Made by a program: the position numbers and the translations under genes. This document shows positions 24,471-36,710 of a stretch of 64,000 nt of DNA, in pieces; position 1 is the first letter of the stretch, and every line of letters starts with the position of its first letter. The notes beneath the pieces are model-generated. The model was not told the DNA's origin. It ran no database searches and saw only the letters and a list, made by a program, of their open reading frames with translations. This stretch comes from Brugia malayi (taxonomy: Eukaryota > Nematoda > Chromadorea > Rhabditida > Onchocercidae), in assembly GCF_000002995.4 (NCBI RefSeq), contig NW_025062479.1, positions 10,035,721 to 10,099,720 on the forward strand, given 5' to 3'.

Positions 24471-26128
24471 AATCGAAGGATAAATGTAATAGTATTAATT
24501 CGAAGTAAGTAGTAAGAAGTTGTTATTCTATCCAGTGTCTCAGGAGAATACGAAATGTAGGTATGCTAATATTTGGAACGAAACATAAGAGCAGAGTTCA
24601 AAAACCAAGCCGACAAATGCTTCATCTCACTAAATCCTATAGCAAAGATGTTTTTTCAGCAAAAAAAGAAACTACTGTACACCGGCTTTCTTTAATTTTA
24701 TTATAACGCATTTCCACGAAAATATAATTTAAATCTAATTCACTACAAGATTTTTTTTAACCTAATAAAATTAACTAACTACTCATCACGTTCTTTGCAA
24801 TATAGGACGATTATCACTTTGATTATATTGCATTTTTACGAAGATATAAGTTAAGCTTTATGATGAATTTTCAAAATCTTCGTAGTGTAAAAGTTATCAC
24901 AAAAAAATAAATCTTAGTTAAGTATGTATCGATCAAATCGACGTGTTTACTATGTCAGTTGTAACACACGCCAAATGTACTGAATTAGAAAATAATATTG
25001 ATATACATTTCAACACAGGTTATAGAGATAATAAACTATTCCCCATGCCTTTAATTTGTTTTCCATTTTGTACCAGCATTCATCCCTATCTCTATGTCTT
25101 CATTTAACATTTGATACAATGGGAAAATTAAAGAGAATAATATTTCGGCTTCTCAAACAAAAATAAATGCAAAAAAAAAAAAAAAAAAAAAAAAATATTA
25201 GTACAACAACCAAATCAAAAAAAAATTCTGACGCAGAAAACAAAATCTTACTGTTTTAATAACAAAAAATTGTATCCCCGAACAACATGACGTGACTTTT
25301 AAAAAATGGCATATCTTAAAAAAAAAAAAAAAAAACAAATTAAAATCAGGGCATTTTTCCGAACAAAAATTTATGTAAAGGTGATTTTATTTTATAGAAC
25401 TATGATAGTAATATGCAATAAATTCACAGAAGTGAAGCAAATTATAAACGCACCTGAGAGTAAATAACGTAAACTATTCCACTTGTTTAAATAAAAATGG
25501 AAGAATGCAGTACTCGAATAAGAATAAGCAACTTCTCATCATAAAAGCCGTAAAGTAAACCGACTGTATGATAAAGAAATGCTTTTCGTTATTTGAAAGA
25601 AATGGATCGGACGACAAAAGTTATATCGACCTATCCATAGCAACGGCAATCTGCTTCATGCAACATAATTCCAGTTATTTAACAATTTCATATTTTTACA
25701 TCCCGAAAGTGACTCATGTAGCAAATTGGTAATCAGACTTATAACAATAATAAAAAAAAATGAATTTGAGACATTGTGCTGTACGTACTGCTATGAGTAC
25801 GGTTAGTAATTCGAATCTCGGAATAGGAGCAATTTGAGACTTGGCAAAGACCAAGAAAACTTCCTTCCCTTCTTGTATATCAAAAAATTAATAATGACAA
25901 TAATAACAACAATAAGATCAATAATAATAAAAATAATAAACAAATAATAATAACTAACAGCCAGATTCGAAATATTCCGTACCATAAAATTCGATATATA
26001 TCACAAATAAATATATTACTGCATAATTCAGTTGATATAAAAGACAGTTTTGAAGCTACTGATTAGCTTATTCAATATCATTAAGTATTTGCTTCTAATT
26101 ATCAGTCGTTCCATTTTGATCCATACCA
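24471..26128. other. Non-coding, AT-rich
   Basis: It contains poly-A tracts (about 25,171-25,195 and 25,319-25,335) and a TAA/ATA triplet stretch (about 25,886-25,952). I see no gene. Confidence 0.6.
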
Positions 26129-27175
26129 TTAACCATGTGCCATATATTCCGAAATCAAATCCTTCATCTCAAATTGCGCTTCCATGAAGTGCGATTCGTC
26201 TATCCCCTCGCTTGTATACCAGTGTACAAAGGCTTTGCGTCGAAGCATCGTTATAAAAAGAATTTTACCAACATCAAAACTTTATTTTAAAACTTTTTTC
26301 ACATGATCTCAATCAATTCATTGATTAAATGAGGTATCATTACGACTCTTCATGTATGATCAATCAATTAAAAAGGAAAAGCTACCTTAGAATTGCTTCC
26401 CGATTCTGACAAACACTTCCCTCATAGCAGTAATATTACCGAGGAAGGCAGCGCTGATAGCGCTCCTATCAGCGCCCAATTTGCAGCTGTCACCTTGATG
26501 TTATTTAGCACCTGTTCAAGGTGTGGAATATTTCGAGCACTTGAAAGATAACCTCGCACTTCCTGGAAAAGAAGATTTGATGTCGTTTCGATCATGACTT
26601 AAACGATGTTGTAAATTCATATAAATTGATTTACTGACATCCACCGAAACATTGCTACAGCACTCATATAGCGCCCAGCTGTTGGGTTACAGGCAGTTAT
26701 TAAATTACGAGCGCCAAATAGCTATAATGGAATTTTTAAGCACTTGAACATTATATGAATTGAAAAGTTATTCATACTATGACTTACACTAATTTCTAAG
26801 TCAATTCAAATCTTACAACCTTGTAGAAGCGACAGGAAATTGACTCAAATAGCTGTCATTCCGAACAATAAAAAAATGGTAGTGAAATAAATGCTTCGAA
26901 TGTCACACAATTGCAACACTAAATGAAAGAGTTTCATAGTAAGTGAAAAATCAGAAGATTGAAATTATAATTTAATCTAATGTTTCTAAAAGCAGCCTTT
27001 CCGATCATTCGATTGATGCTCAAATGATATCCATATGTACTGTCAATATTAAATGGAACAAAAGTAGATTTAGAAAGTGAAATTTCGAGAAAGGAACCAA
27101 CTAGCTGGCGCAAATCAGAATCAAACTGTCCAGGAAATCGCACAAAACTAGTTATTCCAGACATAACTGTGGATG
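26129..27175 (-). pseudogene. Divergent beta-tubulin C-terminal half, disrupted
   Basis: Exon-like segments (minus): 27,175-27,041 (VMSGITSFVRFPGQ); 26,721-26,635 (LFGARNLITACNP, AVAMFRWMS); 26,562 to about 26,390 (EVRGYLSSAR, NNIKVTAANW, then in another frame ISAAFLGNITAMREVF and RIGKQF); and about 26,265-26,129 ([24 protein letters not shown]). These align in order with the second half of beta-tubulin, including the HWYTGEGM hallmark. Lesions are visible. A reading-frame shift falls at 26,451-26,475, and a TAA follows RIGKQF before the next donor. No clear acceptor precedes the last segment, and the N-terminal GTPase half is absent. The diverged residues suggest an old paralogue rather than a recent copy of a housekeeping tubulin. 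Confidence 0.75.
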
Positions 27176-27922
27176 CTTAAAATACAGTCATTAGCTATTA
27201 TTAAGTTTCATTACAGTTCTTTTTTAAATGCTTAACATCGATGACTTTTGCATTTATTTCAGATTTTTTCCGATTTACTTAAAGAACATTTATCTTTTCC
27301 ATCATAATCAAAAACTCACTTTTAGCCATCTCTATCCTTTAATTACGACATATTTCTCAGATGTGGGAAAAAATCTGCGAAGCCTTAATATTTTCAGTTT
27401 TATTGTTGAAGTCTCCCAGTTTGATAAATAAATTTAGATTCGACTGTTTTAAAGATTGTTAGCTCCTTTTCCAACTAATTTCTTTTGTTGCTTGTCAGCT
27501 ATACACTAATAATGCGCTTTGTTGTCAGCTAGTACTATATAAGGATAAAATCAACTGCGCCGGACAGTTAATAAATTTCAATTAAAAATTTGGTTTGTTT
27601 CGCACACTCACTCCTTCTTCAACTTCAACAATTATTTGTTGTCTTATTTAACTTACCAAATAAGAACTATCTGTAAGTACCTATGCTATTCTACACTACT
27701 GCCATCTACATCAACCCAGAATGACTGTTTATTATTAATAAATAACTACCAAAGCTTTTTACGAGCTCTATTGAATAACTAAAACGCCTTAATGAGACTA
27801 TCGTTACTGAATTCTTCGCTTACAGTATCAGTAATAACAATGGTGATGGTACAGACAGAGAGAGAGAGAGAGAGAGATCATGTGAAAATGTTAAACACCA
27901 AAAAAATCAAGTTGGCTTGTAT
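26645..27922 (-). repeat. Inverted repeat A, right arm (pairs with 20,159-21,436)
   Basis: Reverse complement of the left arm. This arm contains the tubulin pseudogene's first two exons and continues (below 26,645) into its remaining exons. It is therefore the more complete, probably parental, copy. Confidence 0.9.
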
Positions 27923-27929
27923 AAATTTT

Positions 27930-28110
27930 TCTGAACTATGCGTTTGAAACGCACTGCAATTCATCCTAATAATATTTCGGATAAAGACAATTGCGTCACT
28001 ATAAACTCGAAAACAAATGTTTGCAATGTACATATAAGTAAGGCAAGTAACTTCATTTACATATCTGATTCAATTTATATTAGTTTATTTATATACATGA
28101 AAAAACTCAG
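27930..28110. repeat. Degenerate copy of 24,270-24,470
   Basis: It abuts the outer end of inverted repeat arm A. It has shared blocks with 24,270-24,470 in the same orientation, with indels. On the minus strand the exon-like frame contains a TAG, so it is decayed. Confidence 0.5.
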
Positions 28111-29007
28111 AATATTACAAGTAACCAACCGACTTTTTCCGAAATTCATTTCCAGTTAGACCTTTTTGGGATCACTCTCCAACGACTGCCGTGGATTTCG
28201 CTCACCGTTTATCTTGAATAACATTCTAATACAGTTGGTCATAGTGATTTATATGTGGTAGGTCTGCTTGTCCGTGTGCATGTGTATGTGTTTCTTTGAG
28301 AGATAGCATAGACTATTGAAAACTGTAAAGAGAATAGCGTGATGGAAGAGATTGATGGAATTTAGGAGATATAACATTATCAGACATGGCGAGGAAGCCG
28401 AATGAGTATGGGAGAAGTGGCGGAAGTGATTGAAAGAGCGCAATAATTTATTGATAAAGTGAAAGTTTTGTTGGTAGCAATTGTATGACATATGGATTAT
28501 CTGGTAGTACGTAAAGATATCGTCATCACGAATGCCAATTTTGGTACGTGAAGGTATGATCATCGTTGACAGATAAAGATGTCATTGTTTTAGTATGTGA
28601 ATGTACCGGCATTCGTGATTGTCATTTCATCAAAAATATAATTGGTGTGATGACTGTGACAAATATCTATGTGATAAAAGAATTAGTCGATTCAGAGAAA
28701 TAACTTCTCTTGTTTCAACACTTGTTTCTTGATATCTCGTCAAATTTTATGGTTGTTGTAACTCAAGGTTTCCAAGGTATTGTTTGTTAAAGGTATTGTT
28801 AAGTTTTAAAACTTTATGTGCGCGATTTATTCTGATTTCCGTGTATTACGAGAGCTATCAGTGAATGGATCGCTATGAACGAAATCATGGTATCGCCTGT
28901 AAATAGAAAAAAGGTTTTGGAACGTTACACCATTCTTTATGAATACATTGCGTTAAATGAAAAAGAAAAGTGCTAAAGAAAAACACTGAATAGTTTCAGG
29001 TTACTGT
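28111..29007. other. Spacer upstream of PIG-N
   Basis: No gene recognised. Short imperfect repeats around 28,500-28,630 share GTACGTrAAGrTAT and GTCATCACGAATGCC-like words, one inverted at 28,609-28,625. A candidate spliced-leader acceptor TAGTTTCAG ends at 28,999, eight bases before the PIG-N ATG. Confidence 0.5.
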
Positions 29008-32000
29008 ATGCTTCAAGTACATGGTAAGATAGCGATATTGAGTGTATTCATACATATAGTGCTACTATATTCAATATTTGATATATACTACTCGTCACCT
29101 TTGGTTACGGGCCTTCATCCTTACCCTATCACTAATGGAAAAGGCCTAGCTGATCGTCTCGTCATTTTCTCAGCTGGTTTGTTTAGATTTGGATTTATTA
29201 TTGTTTCACTTTTCCTTACTAATTTTTCCCAGTAATCAATTCATTATGATGCCATCTTTTTGATAACATCAATTCCCTTTTTACTTTGCAAAACGTGCTC
29301 TTTCTTAAATTCAGATATGTTTTTACTGTTTTCAGATGGTTTGCGAGCAGATGCATTCTTCAATCATCCTGAAAAATCACCATTCTTGCACGAAATTATT
29401 AATTCAGGCAAGGTGAAGACTCAAGTTTGCTGAGGCTGCTGTGGGCCAATTTACATATTGTAGAGAAATTGAGAAGTCTCGCTTAGGAGAGAGAAGAAAC
29501 TATGATTCAGGTTATTCCTGGAAAAGAGATTTGCATGAAATCTATTAATTTTAAGAGTTGCTGGGGTGTAAGTGTAAGTCATGTACCGACCGAATCACGT
29601 CCTGGACATGTAGCAATGCTTGCTGGCTTTTTCGAAGATGTCAGTGCTGTCGCCCGTGGCTGGAAGCATAATCCGGTTCCATTTGACAGCATCATCAATA
29701 GGTAAGACTCTAAAGCAATGTTAACACTGACAAGCATAAGCAACTTCACTTATACAGGTTTCTTTTCTTTTTTAGGGTGTCTTCTGTGCTGAACATGCTT
29801 ATCGGTAAAGGAAATATAAGAAATGTAATGTCAAATAAGATTTAACATTTCAGAACCAAAGCGCATGATATGTGCAATGATGATATTTGCAATATTGCAG
29901 GTCACGAGAAGCATTTGCTTTTGGTAGTCCGGACATTGTCTTGATGTTTACAAATGATGTCAGCCATGCAACCGCAATGGTTTATTCTTCTAAATTAGAA
30001 GATTTCCAGCAAAATGACGCTGCGCAACTGGACCGGTGGGTTTTCAGAGAAATAGAAGTGAGTTTTTGTAATGCATGTTTACAAATTTTAATTTTTGCTG
30101 AGAAACCTGAGCATTCCATAATAGTAGTAAGATAAAAACTTTTTCCGGAACTTCTGAACAGCGCAAATGTGACTACTGCGAAACGTTTGGCCTCAAATCG
30201 GCTTGTGTTTTTCCTGCATTTACTGGGATTGGACACAAATGGACATGGTTATAAACCGCAGTCAGATAAGTACATTGATAATATTGCAGTTGTTGATGCA
30301 GGAATTGCTAGAGTGGTACAGTTATTGAACAATTACTTTGCGGATAACAGGTTCGTCAGTTTAAAAAACTTCGTAGATAGCTTGGGACAATGACAGTCAT
30401 TATTACTGATAAGTGGTGAAGCTGTTATTGCTAGTGATTTTTTCTGCTTTGCATTTCCAACTATTTTTTTTTTTTTTTTTTTTAATCTTTTCCGACAGAC
30501 TTTTAGGACAGCCTTCTTATTCACCTCAGATCATGGAATGACAGATTGGGGTTCACATGGTGCTGGTACAGAAGCCGAATTAATTACGCCGTTAGTGATT
30601 TGGGGACGTGGTGTACGTGGCAGCATTGTGAGGAATGAAATCAGTCAAGTAGATCTTCTTACTCGCGTTTCCATTTTTTTTCAAGGTGTCACTTGATGCA
30701 CTTATCATGCTTTGATATATACACAATTTAAGATTGATCTGTCATCCCTGATGTCTGCTTTGCTTGGTTGTCCAATTCCAATGAATAGTTTCGGAATTAT
30801 ACCTTTGCATCTTTTGGATGCAATGCCGAGATACAAATTTAAGGTGGCTTATGCCAATTTCAAACAGGTCTGTTGACTATTACTACTTTCTTTTTATAAG
30901 AAAACTTGCATTAGGATCCTCAGGCCGTAGCAGGTGATAATAAGTTATATCGTTTTGTGTTTTTATTAGTTCCTCCTTCTTGTTTTATTAATTCCTCCTT
31001 CTTCTTTTACTTTACGGTTTACAAAATCTTTTAGCTCCATGTAAGTAGTGGAAAAAAATTGTCGTTTCAACATGTGAGAATATTTCTATCGACTAATGTT
31101 TTTCATAATATTGGGACCACAATTTTTCTTAGATGCTGGAACAGTTTATTCTGAAAAAGAGTGAGAAAAAAGCTCATTCATTGCCCTTCATGTTTCGTGA
31201 TTTCGATGAACTTCACCCACAAATATTGCCCACCATTGAACGCGAAATCAAAAGACTTGTGACACAAAATAGGTTAGTTCCATTGAACAGTGGTTTTTGT
31301 CCTTAATCCTGGCCAGTTTAATTAAAATTTGTTTTTTAATCATTGACTGTTAACCTACGTATGGATTCAATGGAAGTTAATGGTTGGCATCTTAAGCCTG
31401 TTTTGGACTAGTGCACACTGCCTCTTGCATACAGTTGTACGCCATCTGAAGACGCGTTTTATTTAATGGCTAAACATAAGTCCTTGTTCTATAGGTTTGA
31501 AGCAGCTGTAGCTGTATGCTTGCAGTGGATTCCAATTGTTCGAACCGGTTTAATTTATTTTCATCGTCACGACCAAAAGCTGTTGGGATTTGCTGTTGCT
31601 TCAACATTCATCACATGGATGTTATGCGTTTATTTCATCACACTGAAGTAAAAAATTTTCGTAAATTGAATCCTGGAAGATATTATCAAAATTGAAAAAA
31701 CATAGCTTCATTAACTATGATAAATTGTTTTACCAATTATCGAAAACACATTCAGCGAAAAGATTAAATAGAAAGCTTATGGTTGGCCCTTTTTAATATG
31801 TTTAATGTAAATTTCTCGTGTTTACAGGCGTTCTTCTATAATTTTGAGGAATAAGAATGTGCTAATTCTAAGCCTAAAGCAGTTTAGTGCTGTTGGCTTC
31901 ATATTCACGTTGTTATTACTTTGTGGACTGCCATTTATGCATACTTTATATCTGACGCTTCCGATGTATCTTGCATGCGTTTGCTATAATACAGTTGGCG

Positions 32001-34192
32001 ATTTATTTCGTTGTAACTTGGAAAATTTTGTCATAAGTTGGCATTCAACTCATTGTTCAGAAACAATAACAAAGTGGTTTTTGTTATGCGTCTATTGGTT
32101 ATTTTTAGCTGTTTCAATTGGTAAGTTTTAGTGCGCAGGACGTGGTTTAATTTAGAACCGGAACTGGAGATAAAGACTAAATTATAGCTCAAGTAAATGT
32201 AAATGTCATAATTTCAGTTATCAGGACGGAATTTGGGATGTATTATCACGATAATATGGTCAGTAGAAAAGCTGGATTTCGGATGCGCAGTTTATAAGAT
32301 CGTTTCCTTTTTCAGTGAATATTGAAATCATTTTAATTGTATTTCTAGGTGTGATTCTTTCGATCATTGTTTCCGCTTTCATTTGTCGTCCAATATTATC
32401 GGTAGAGTTTTTGGTCCTTGGTTTAATTCCAGTATCAAGGCGTGAAGAGAATCACGATGTAGTTAAGTGGTTGGTATTTGAAAATGGGTGTATTATTTTC
32501 GTATTCAAAACTGTGTAAAAATTTTTCAGTTTCAATGAATCTAGTGTTGAAATTTTCAATACTTTACGAAATTTATTATGTAATTTATTATGAAGGAAGG
32601 TGTCACTATTATTAATTTAGCACTACATGATGGTGTTATTTTGCTAATTGCATTTACACTTTGAAATGTTTTCTGATGTAATTTTAATTCGTGAATGTTT
32701 CTGTTTAGGAAACGAATGTGGTTTATATGTTGTCTGGCTATTGCTATATATCCTCAATTTCCGGTGGTTGGACAAACTCCACTTCCCACAGTTTGTGCCT
32801 TATCATCTTTTTTTACCTCACTGTTGATTTTCTGGATTTCTGCTTCTCCAGTGCTGTCATCAGCAAAAGTGTTGTTCCGATGCCATTCAGCTTTACATCT
32901 TCTTGCTGCAGTCGTCGTAATTCTTGTGGATACTTTCAGAGATTATAAGGTTGTTTTTAGATATTTTGTTCTTCAAGAATTTGCAATTATAGATGATTTA
33001 TTGTAATAAGGTACATTTTTTAGTTGTTATTAATGCTTTTACGCTTAATTTGTTGGCTTTCAATTCCTGTGGCAGCAGTTTTACCACTGTTTTCACCTCG
33101 ATCAATTATCATTCGCCTTATCTGCTGGTTCTCATCACTTATGCTACCATACGCTTTGTTAAGTTTATCATATGAATCATCATTTGTGTTGTTTCTATTC
33201 ATTCTTCTCATCACATATGTACGTTTGGAATTTGGACACATGAATGATGATGAATTTCTAACTATTCCATTACCAAAACGAGATAACGAAACGAAGCTAT
33301 TAGCAGGTCAGTCATTTGCGGAATTCAGTTTAACTAAATGTTGCAATTAGAATACTTTGAAATATAAGAAGAAGTCTCGGCTTATCTCTGTTAATGAAAT
33401 TCCAATGCTTTCTAAGTTTTCTCAGTTCACTGGTTTTGTATTCATTTCAGGTGTTAGCGATACGAATTTTAGTGAATGGCTGCAAGGCTTAATCTTGGTT
33501 ATCCTAATCAAAGCGGCTTTTTTTGGTACAGGTAATATCGCCTCATTAAACAGTTTTAATCCATCATTTTTACGATGCTTCATATCTGTATTTTCTCCGT
33601 TTACGATGACAGCTATGCTAATTTTCAAAATACTGTTACCACTTTTGGGCGTTACTTTTACATATTCCGTTATTGCTCGATTAAAAAAGATTTTAATAGC
33701 GAAGTTGTCGATGGTACTGTTAATCATTTCCGATACAATGGCTTTGGTAATTTTTTGCAGATTTAATTTGAATTTGTCTTCATGTCATCAACCGTTTTCG
33801 TAAATTAAGCTATTAATTCCCATTTTATAGTTTAATAGATCTTAATGCTCCAAGATTATAGAACTTTTTCGTGTAAGATCGATTTGCAATATTATAGATA
33901 TTACTGAGATGCATTTCCTTGAGAAGATTCATGAATTTATTTATCCAGGGTTGTTTTGCAAATAGATCAGCTTACAGTCAACTGGGATTAATTTCAGGTC
34001 TTCTTCTTTCGGCTAGTGGATGAAGGGAGTTGGATGGATATTGGTAGCAGCATAAGTCATTATTCAGTGTGCATGTTATTAACCGTTATAGTGTATACTC
34101 TGTTGAATTTCACTGAGTACCTGCTTCCTCTTTCACTGAGTAAAGTTGCACGCAAAGAGAGAATGACAGTCCAATGTATTCCCTGGCCTTAA
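29008..34192 (+). CDS. PIGN: PIG-N, GPI ethanolamine phosphate transferase 1
   Basis: Fifteen exons: 29,008-29,176; 29,336-29,412; 29,556-29,701; 29,901-30,057; 30,132-30,350; 30,507-30,648; 30,733-30,867; 31,133-31,272; 31,495-31,647; 31,828-32,120; 32,316-32,466; 32,709-32,949; 33,024-33,306; 33,451-33,746; 33,998-34,192. An N-terminal signal anchor (about 8-28, then [11 protein letters not shown]) precedes a lumenal alkaline-phosphatase-like catalytic domain. That domain shows [15 protein letters not shown] (nucleophile Thr), [13 protein letters not shown] and [13 protein letters not shown], the metal- and phosphate-site motifs. A polytopic C-terminal half follows ([19 protein letters not shown], the [11 protein letters not shown] tail). 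The enzyme adds ethanolamine phosphate to the first mannose of GPI in the ER membrane. Corrected length is about 931 residues, as in animal orthologues. Exon 5 as read is one base out of phase (see findings). All other phases close. Confidence 0.94.
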
Positions 34193-35267
34193 AAACAGGG
34201 AAAAATATGGTTTAATTCTTTTTTCTAGTGCACAAATCTGTGAAAATATTCTCTAGGAAAATCGGGTATGCAGTGTTTATGAATACGGTAGTTGTTTCAG
34301 ATGTCAGGGTTCCATTCCAGAATGCAACTTCCTCATGCCATGTAATGGTGATTGCATTTAATTTAACATGAATGACATGGACTTTTAATCATTCATAGAG
34401 TACGTTCCACAATACTTTATCTACATAACATATAGGTCTATCGACCCAGCTGCCAAACAAATTTGACTCATTTGTCTATTAGAAATAGTTTTCAGCTTTC
34501 TTCACACTTCCTGCTGCTTGTTTCCGAGGACTATAGTAAAGCCATATACCCTTAACTGACATCTTGAATGACGAATGATATAACTCACACGTGAACTCCG
34601 CGGTAAATTATGAGACATTTGCATATTCTGCACTAAGGCGCTTTGTAAACAGTATTGTGCTTTGTTTACCATTATGATGTGTGAAAAAACCTGCATTTTA
34701 GAAGTACTAACAGTATACTCACTCCAATTTATTCATTGTAATGCGTACTTTTTAATGAATTACTTACGCATACTATTACCATACTGTTTTTTTTTTTGCT
34801 CTGGAAAAAGCTTATTGTGCAATCGTTCACTGTTTTCTGCAGTCTGTTCATTCTGCTGTTGCAGATGTTAAATTACTTATATAGAAGTTTCTCAAGATGG
34901 ATCTTCTACTGATAAAAAATAAAGAATTTTATTGCTGAAGTACAATATCATTATAACAACTGATAACATCCATATATAGCATGTAGCGGAACTAACTATG
35001 AATGTCTCTTTGAATACATCTCAGCTGCACAAGGATACAAAACTTTGCTCATAAAACTTAAACATGAGCGAAGGAAAAACCAGCCTGAGTAAAGTGAGGA
35101 AGTGTACATTACAACAGGAATTAGGTTTAAATTTAATATGAGGTTTTTTTTGTTTTAATATTTTATTAATATGAGGTACAATTTTCCACAATCCAAGTCG
35201 CAAATGACCCCCCAAAATATTCAGTTTTAGAGCTAAGATAAGATAAATGTAATATCAAAAGCAAAAA
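34193..35267. other. Convergent spacer between PIG-N and arx-7
   Basis: Both genes end toward it. No coding exon seen. On the minus strand an AATAAA-type signal (TTTATT on plus, 35,162-35,167) lies about 100 bp past the arx-7 stop. Confidence 0.55.
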
Positions 35268-36685
35268 TCACAACCTTTGTCGATCACAAAATACACGAAT
35301 TATAGCACCATACCCGCCACGAGCTAATACCTAAAACAGTAATTTACTGCTAAGTTTATACCACGATTCCATGCAACATGAAAGTAGTGTGAAATATTAA
35401 TAAGCCACGAAGATTTCTTAATTTTCTAATATTAATTATAAAATTTCATTATATATGCCAATAGTTTCCAGCTACTACTTGGTATTAAACAGAAAATATT
35501 ACTTGAACTGCCGCATTTCAAAACTATTTAGAACTAACCAACTCCATAGCATTCAAAGTTGGATATGGTTTGGCAAATGTGTCTAAAGTGATCATTTTTT
35601 GATGTAGGGACCAAAAACACCAAAACATATTCTCCAAAAGTTAATTTTAAAACACAAGAAGGACTACATATATTAACAATAAACATCCAAAATATAAGAT
35701 TTTCAAAACAATTAAAACTTAACTTAATTAAAAGAAGGCAATATCAGTGGAAACTTGCCGAAAAAAGACGAAACGGTTAAAATAAGCCTGATGTATTAAC
35801 ACATAAAATGACTTGAAATTACCTGAGCATGCCATAACAAGAGATACTGACAAGTAGCGTTATCAGCCTGAGTATCCATCGCCTTATATATGAACTTCAT
35901 CAGAAGGTTTACTTCATCATCTGTTAAGCTCTTGACCACACTTTCGATATCGGCAGTTTTTATATTCATCAAAACTTTTGTTACTAGAGCGGTTGAACGA
36001 TCTTTTATCGCCTACGATCACTTATGTCAATTAATTTATAAATTCACTGAAATATCTGAGATATGGCACATCCCCAAACAAGAAAAAACTTCGAAACCAA
36101 AACCTATTAAATCTACTATAGTCTAATTTTTGACAATATTTCCGACTGATTGCTACCTTTTTAACCGTTCTTCCCTGCTATCCCATGTGAAAATTTGAGA
36201 CAAACCAATGAAGGGTGCATTGTTATCTCTCTTTCCAATCTTTCAAGGAGGAGATTTGAAGTGTAAGGATTTCACAGAATCCAGGAATTAACTAAAACTA
36301 TGTAATAACTATGTAAAACTACGCAACTAAACTATGTAACAAACTCTTACTTCTGTACGTACTGCAGTGCATACATAAACAACTCATGGTATTAACTCTG
36401 TCTTATTTCTTTCCTCATTTCTTCCCTTTCTCCAGATAAAATTGTTAATCAAGAAAAACTGAAAAAAAATTTTAAGTAAACCTGGTTTTTACACTTTAAT
36501 GGGGGGTTTGATAATGACGCTTTTAATGCTTCTTGCAACTTAGCCGACTGCAATAACTGATTAACAAGTCGTTCATCTGGTCCAATTCCGGGAGTTTCCG
36601 CATCTTCACAATCCACAAATTTTTCTGGATCAAAAGCATCAACATCCAGCTTCCGATAACTTGTGTTTTCGAGGTTTTTTGCCAT
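35268..36685 (-). CDS. arx-7: Arp2/3 complex subunit 5 (p16-ARC)
   Basis: Three exons (minus): 36,685-36,482; 36,011-35,823; 35,330-35,268. They total 456 bases, encoding 151 residues, the usual length for ARPC5. The N-terminus has the typical acidic block (LDVDAFDPEKFVDCED), then a VNQLLQSAKLQEAL helix and NPPLKCKNQ. Exon 2 gives AIKDRSTALVTKVLM, LTDDEVNLLMKFIYKAM and LLLWHAQ. Exon 3 gives the C-terminal signature VLARGGYGAIIRVF. The protein is the small helical subunit of the seven-member Arp2/3 complex that nucleates branched actin filaments in the cytoplasm. It is divergently arranged with hcf-1 across a 1.47-kb spacer. All splice sites are GT-AG. Confidence 0.96.
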
Positions 36686-36704
36686 TTACTATGCCGACTT
36701 CCTC

Positions 36705-36710
36705 CTAAAA
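36705..36710 (-). promoter_or_regulatory. Candidate trans-splice acceptor of arx-7
   Basis: TTTTAG on the minus strand lies 19 bases upstream of the ATG with no ATG between. The position is typical for a nematode spliced-leader acceptor. It could equally be the acceptor of a 5' UTR intron. Confidence 0.4.

Noticed and set aside
25770..25830. A GGTTAGTAATTCGAATC stretch resembling a tRNA T-arm.
   Set aside because: No matching acceptor, D or anticodon stems can be folded around it.
28249..28563. 104-codon minus-strand open frame upstream of PIG-N.
   Set aside because: Low-complexity His/Asn/Ser/Tyr-rich translation with no family resemblance. It overlaps short imperfect repeats, so it is probably chance.
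32218..32258. Possible 41-bp PIG-N exon with good acceptor and donor ([13 protein letters not shown]).
   Set aside because: Including it puts the following exon in a frame with an immediate stop. Skipping it (32,120 joined to 32,316) keeps the frame.
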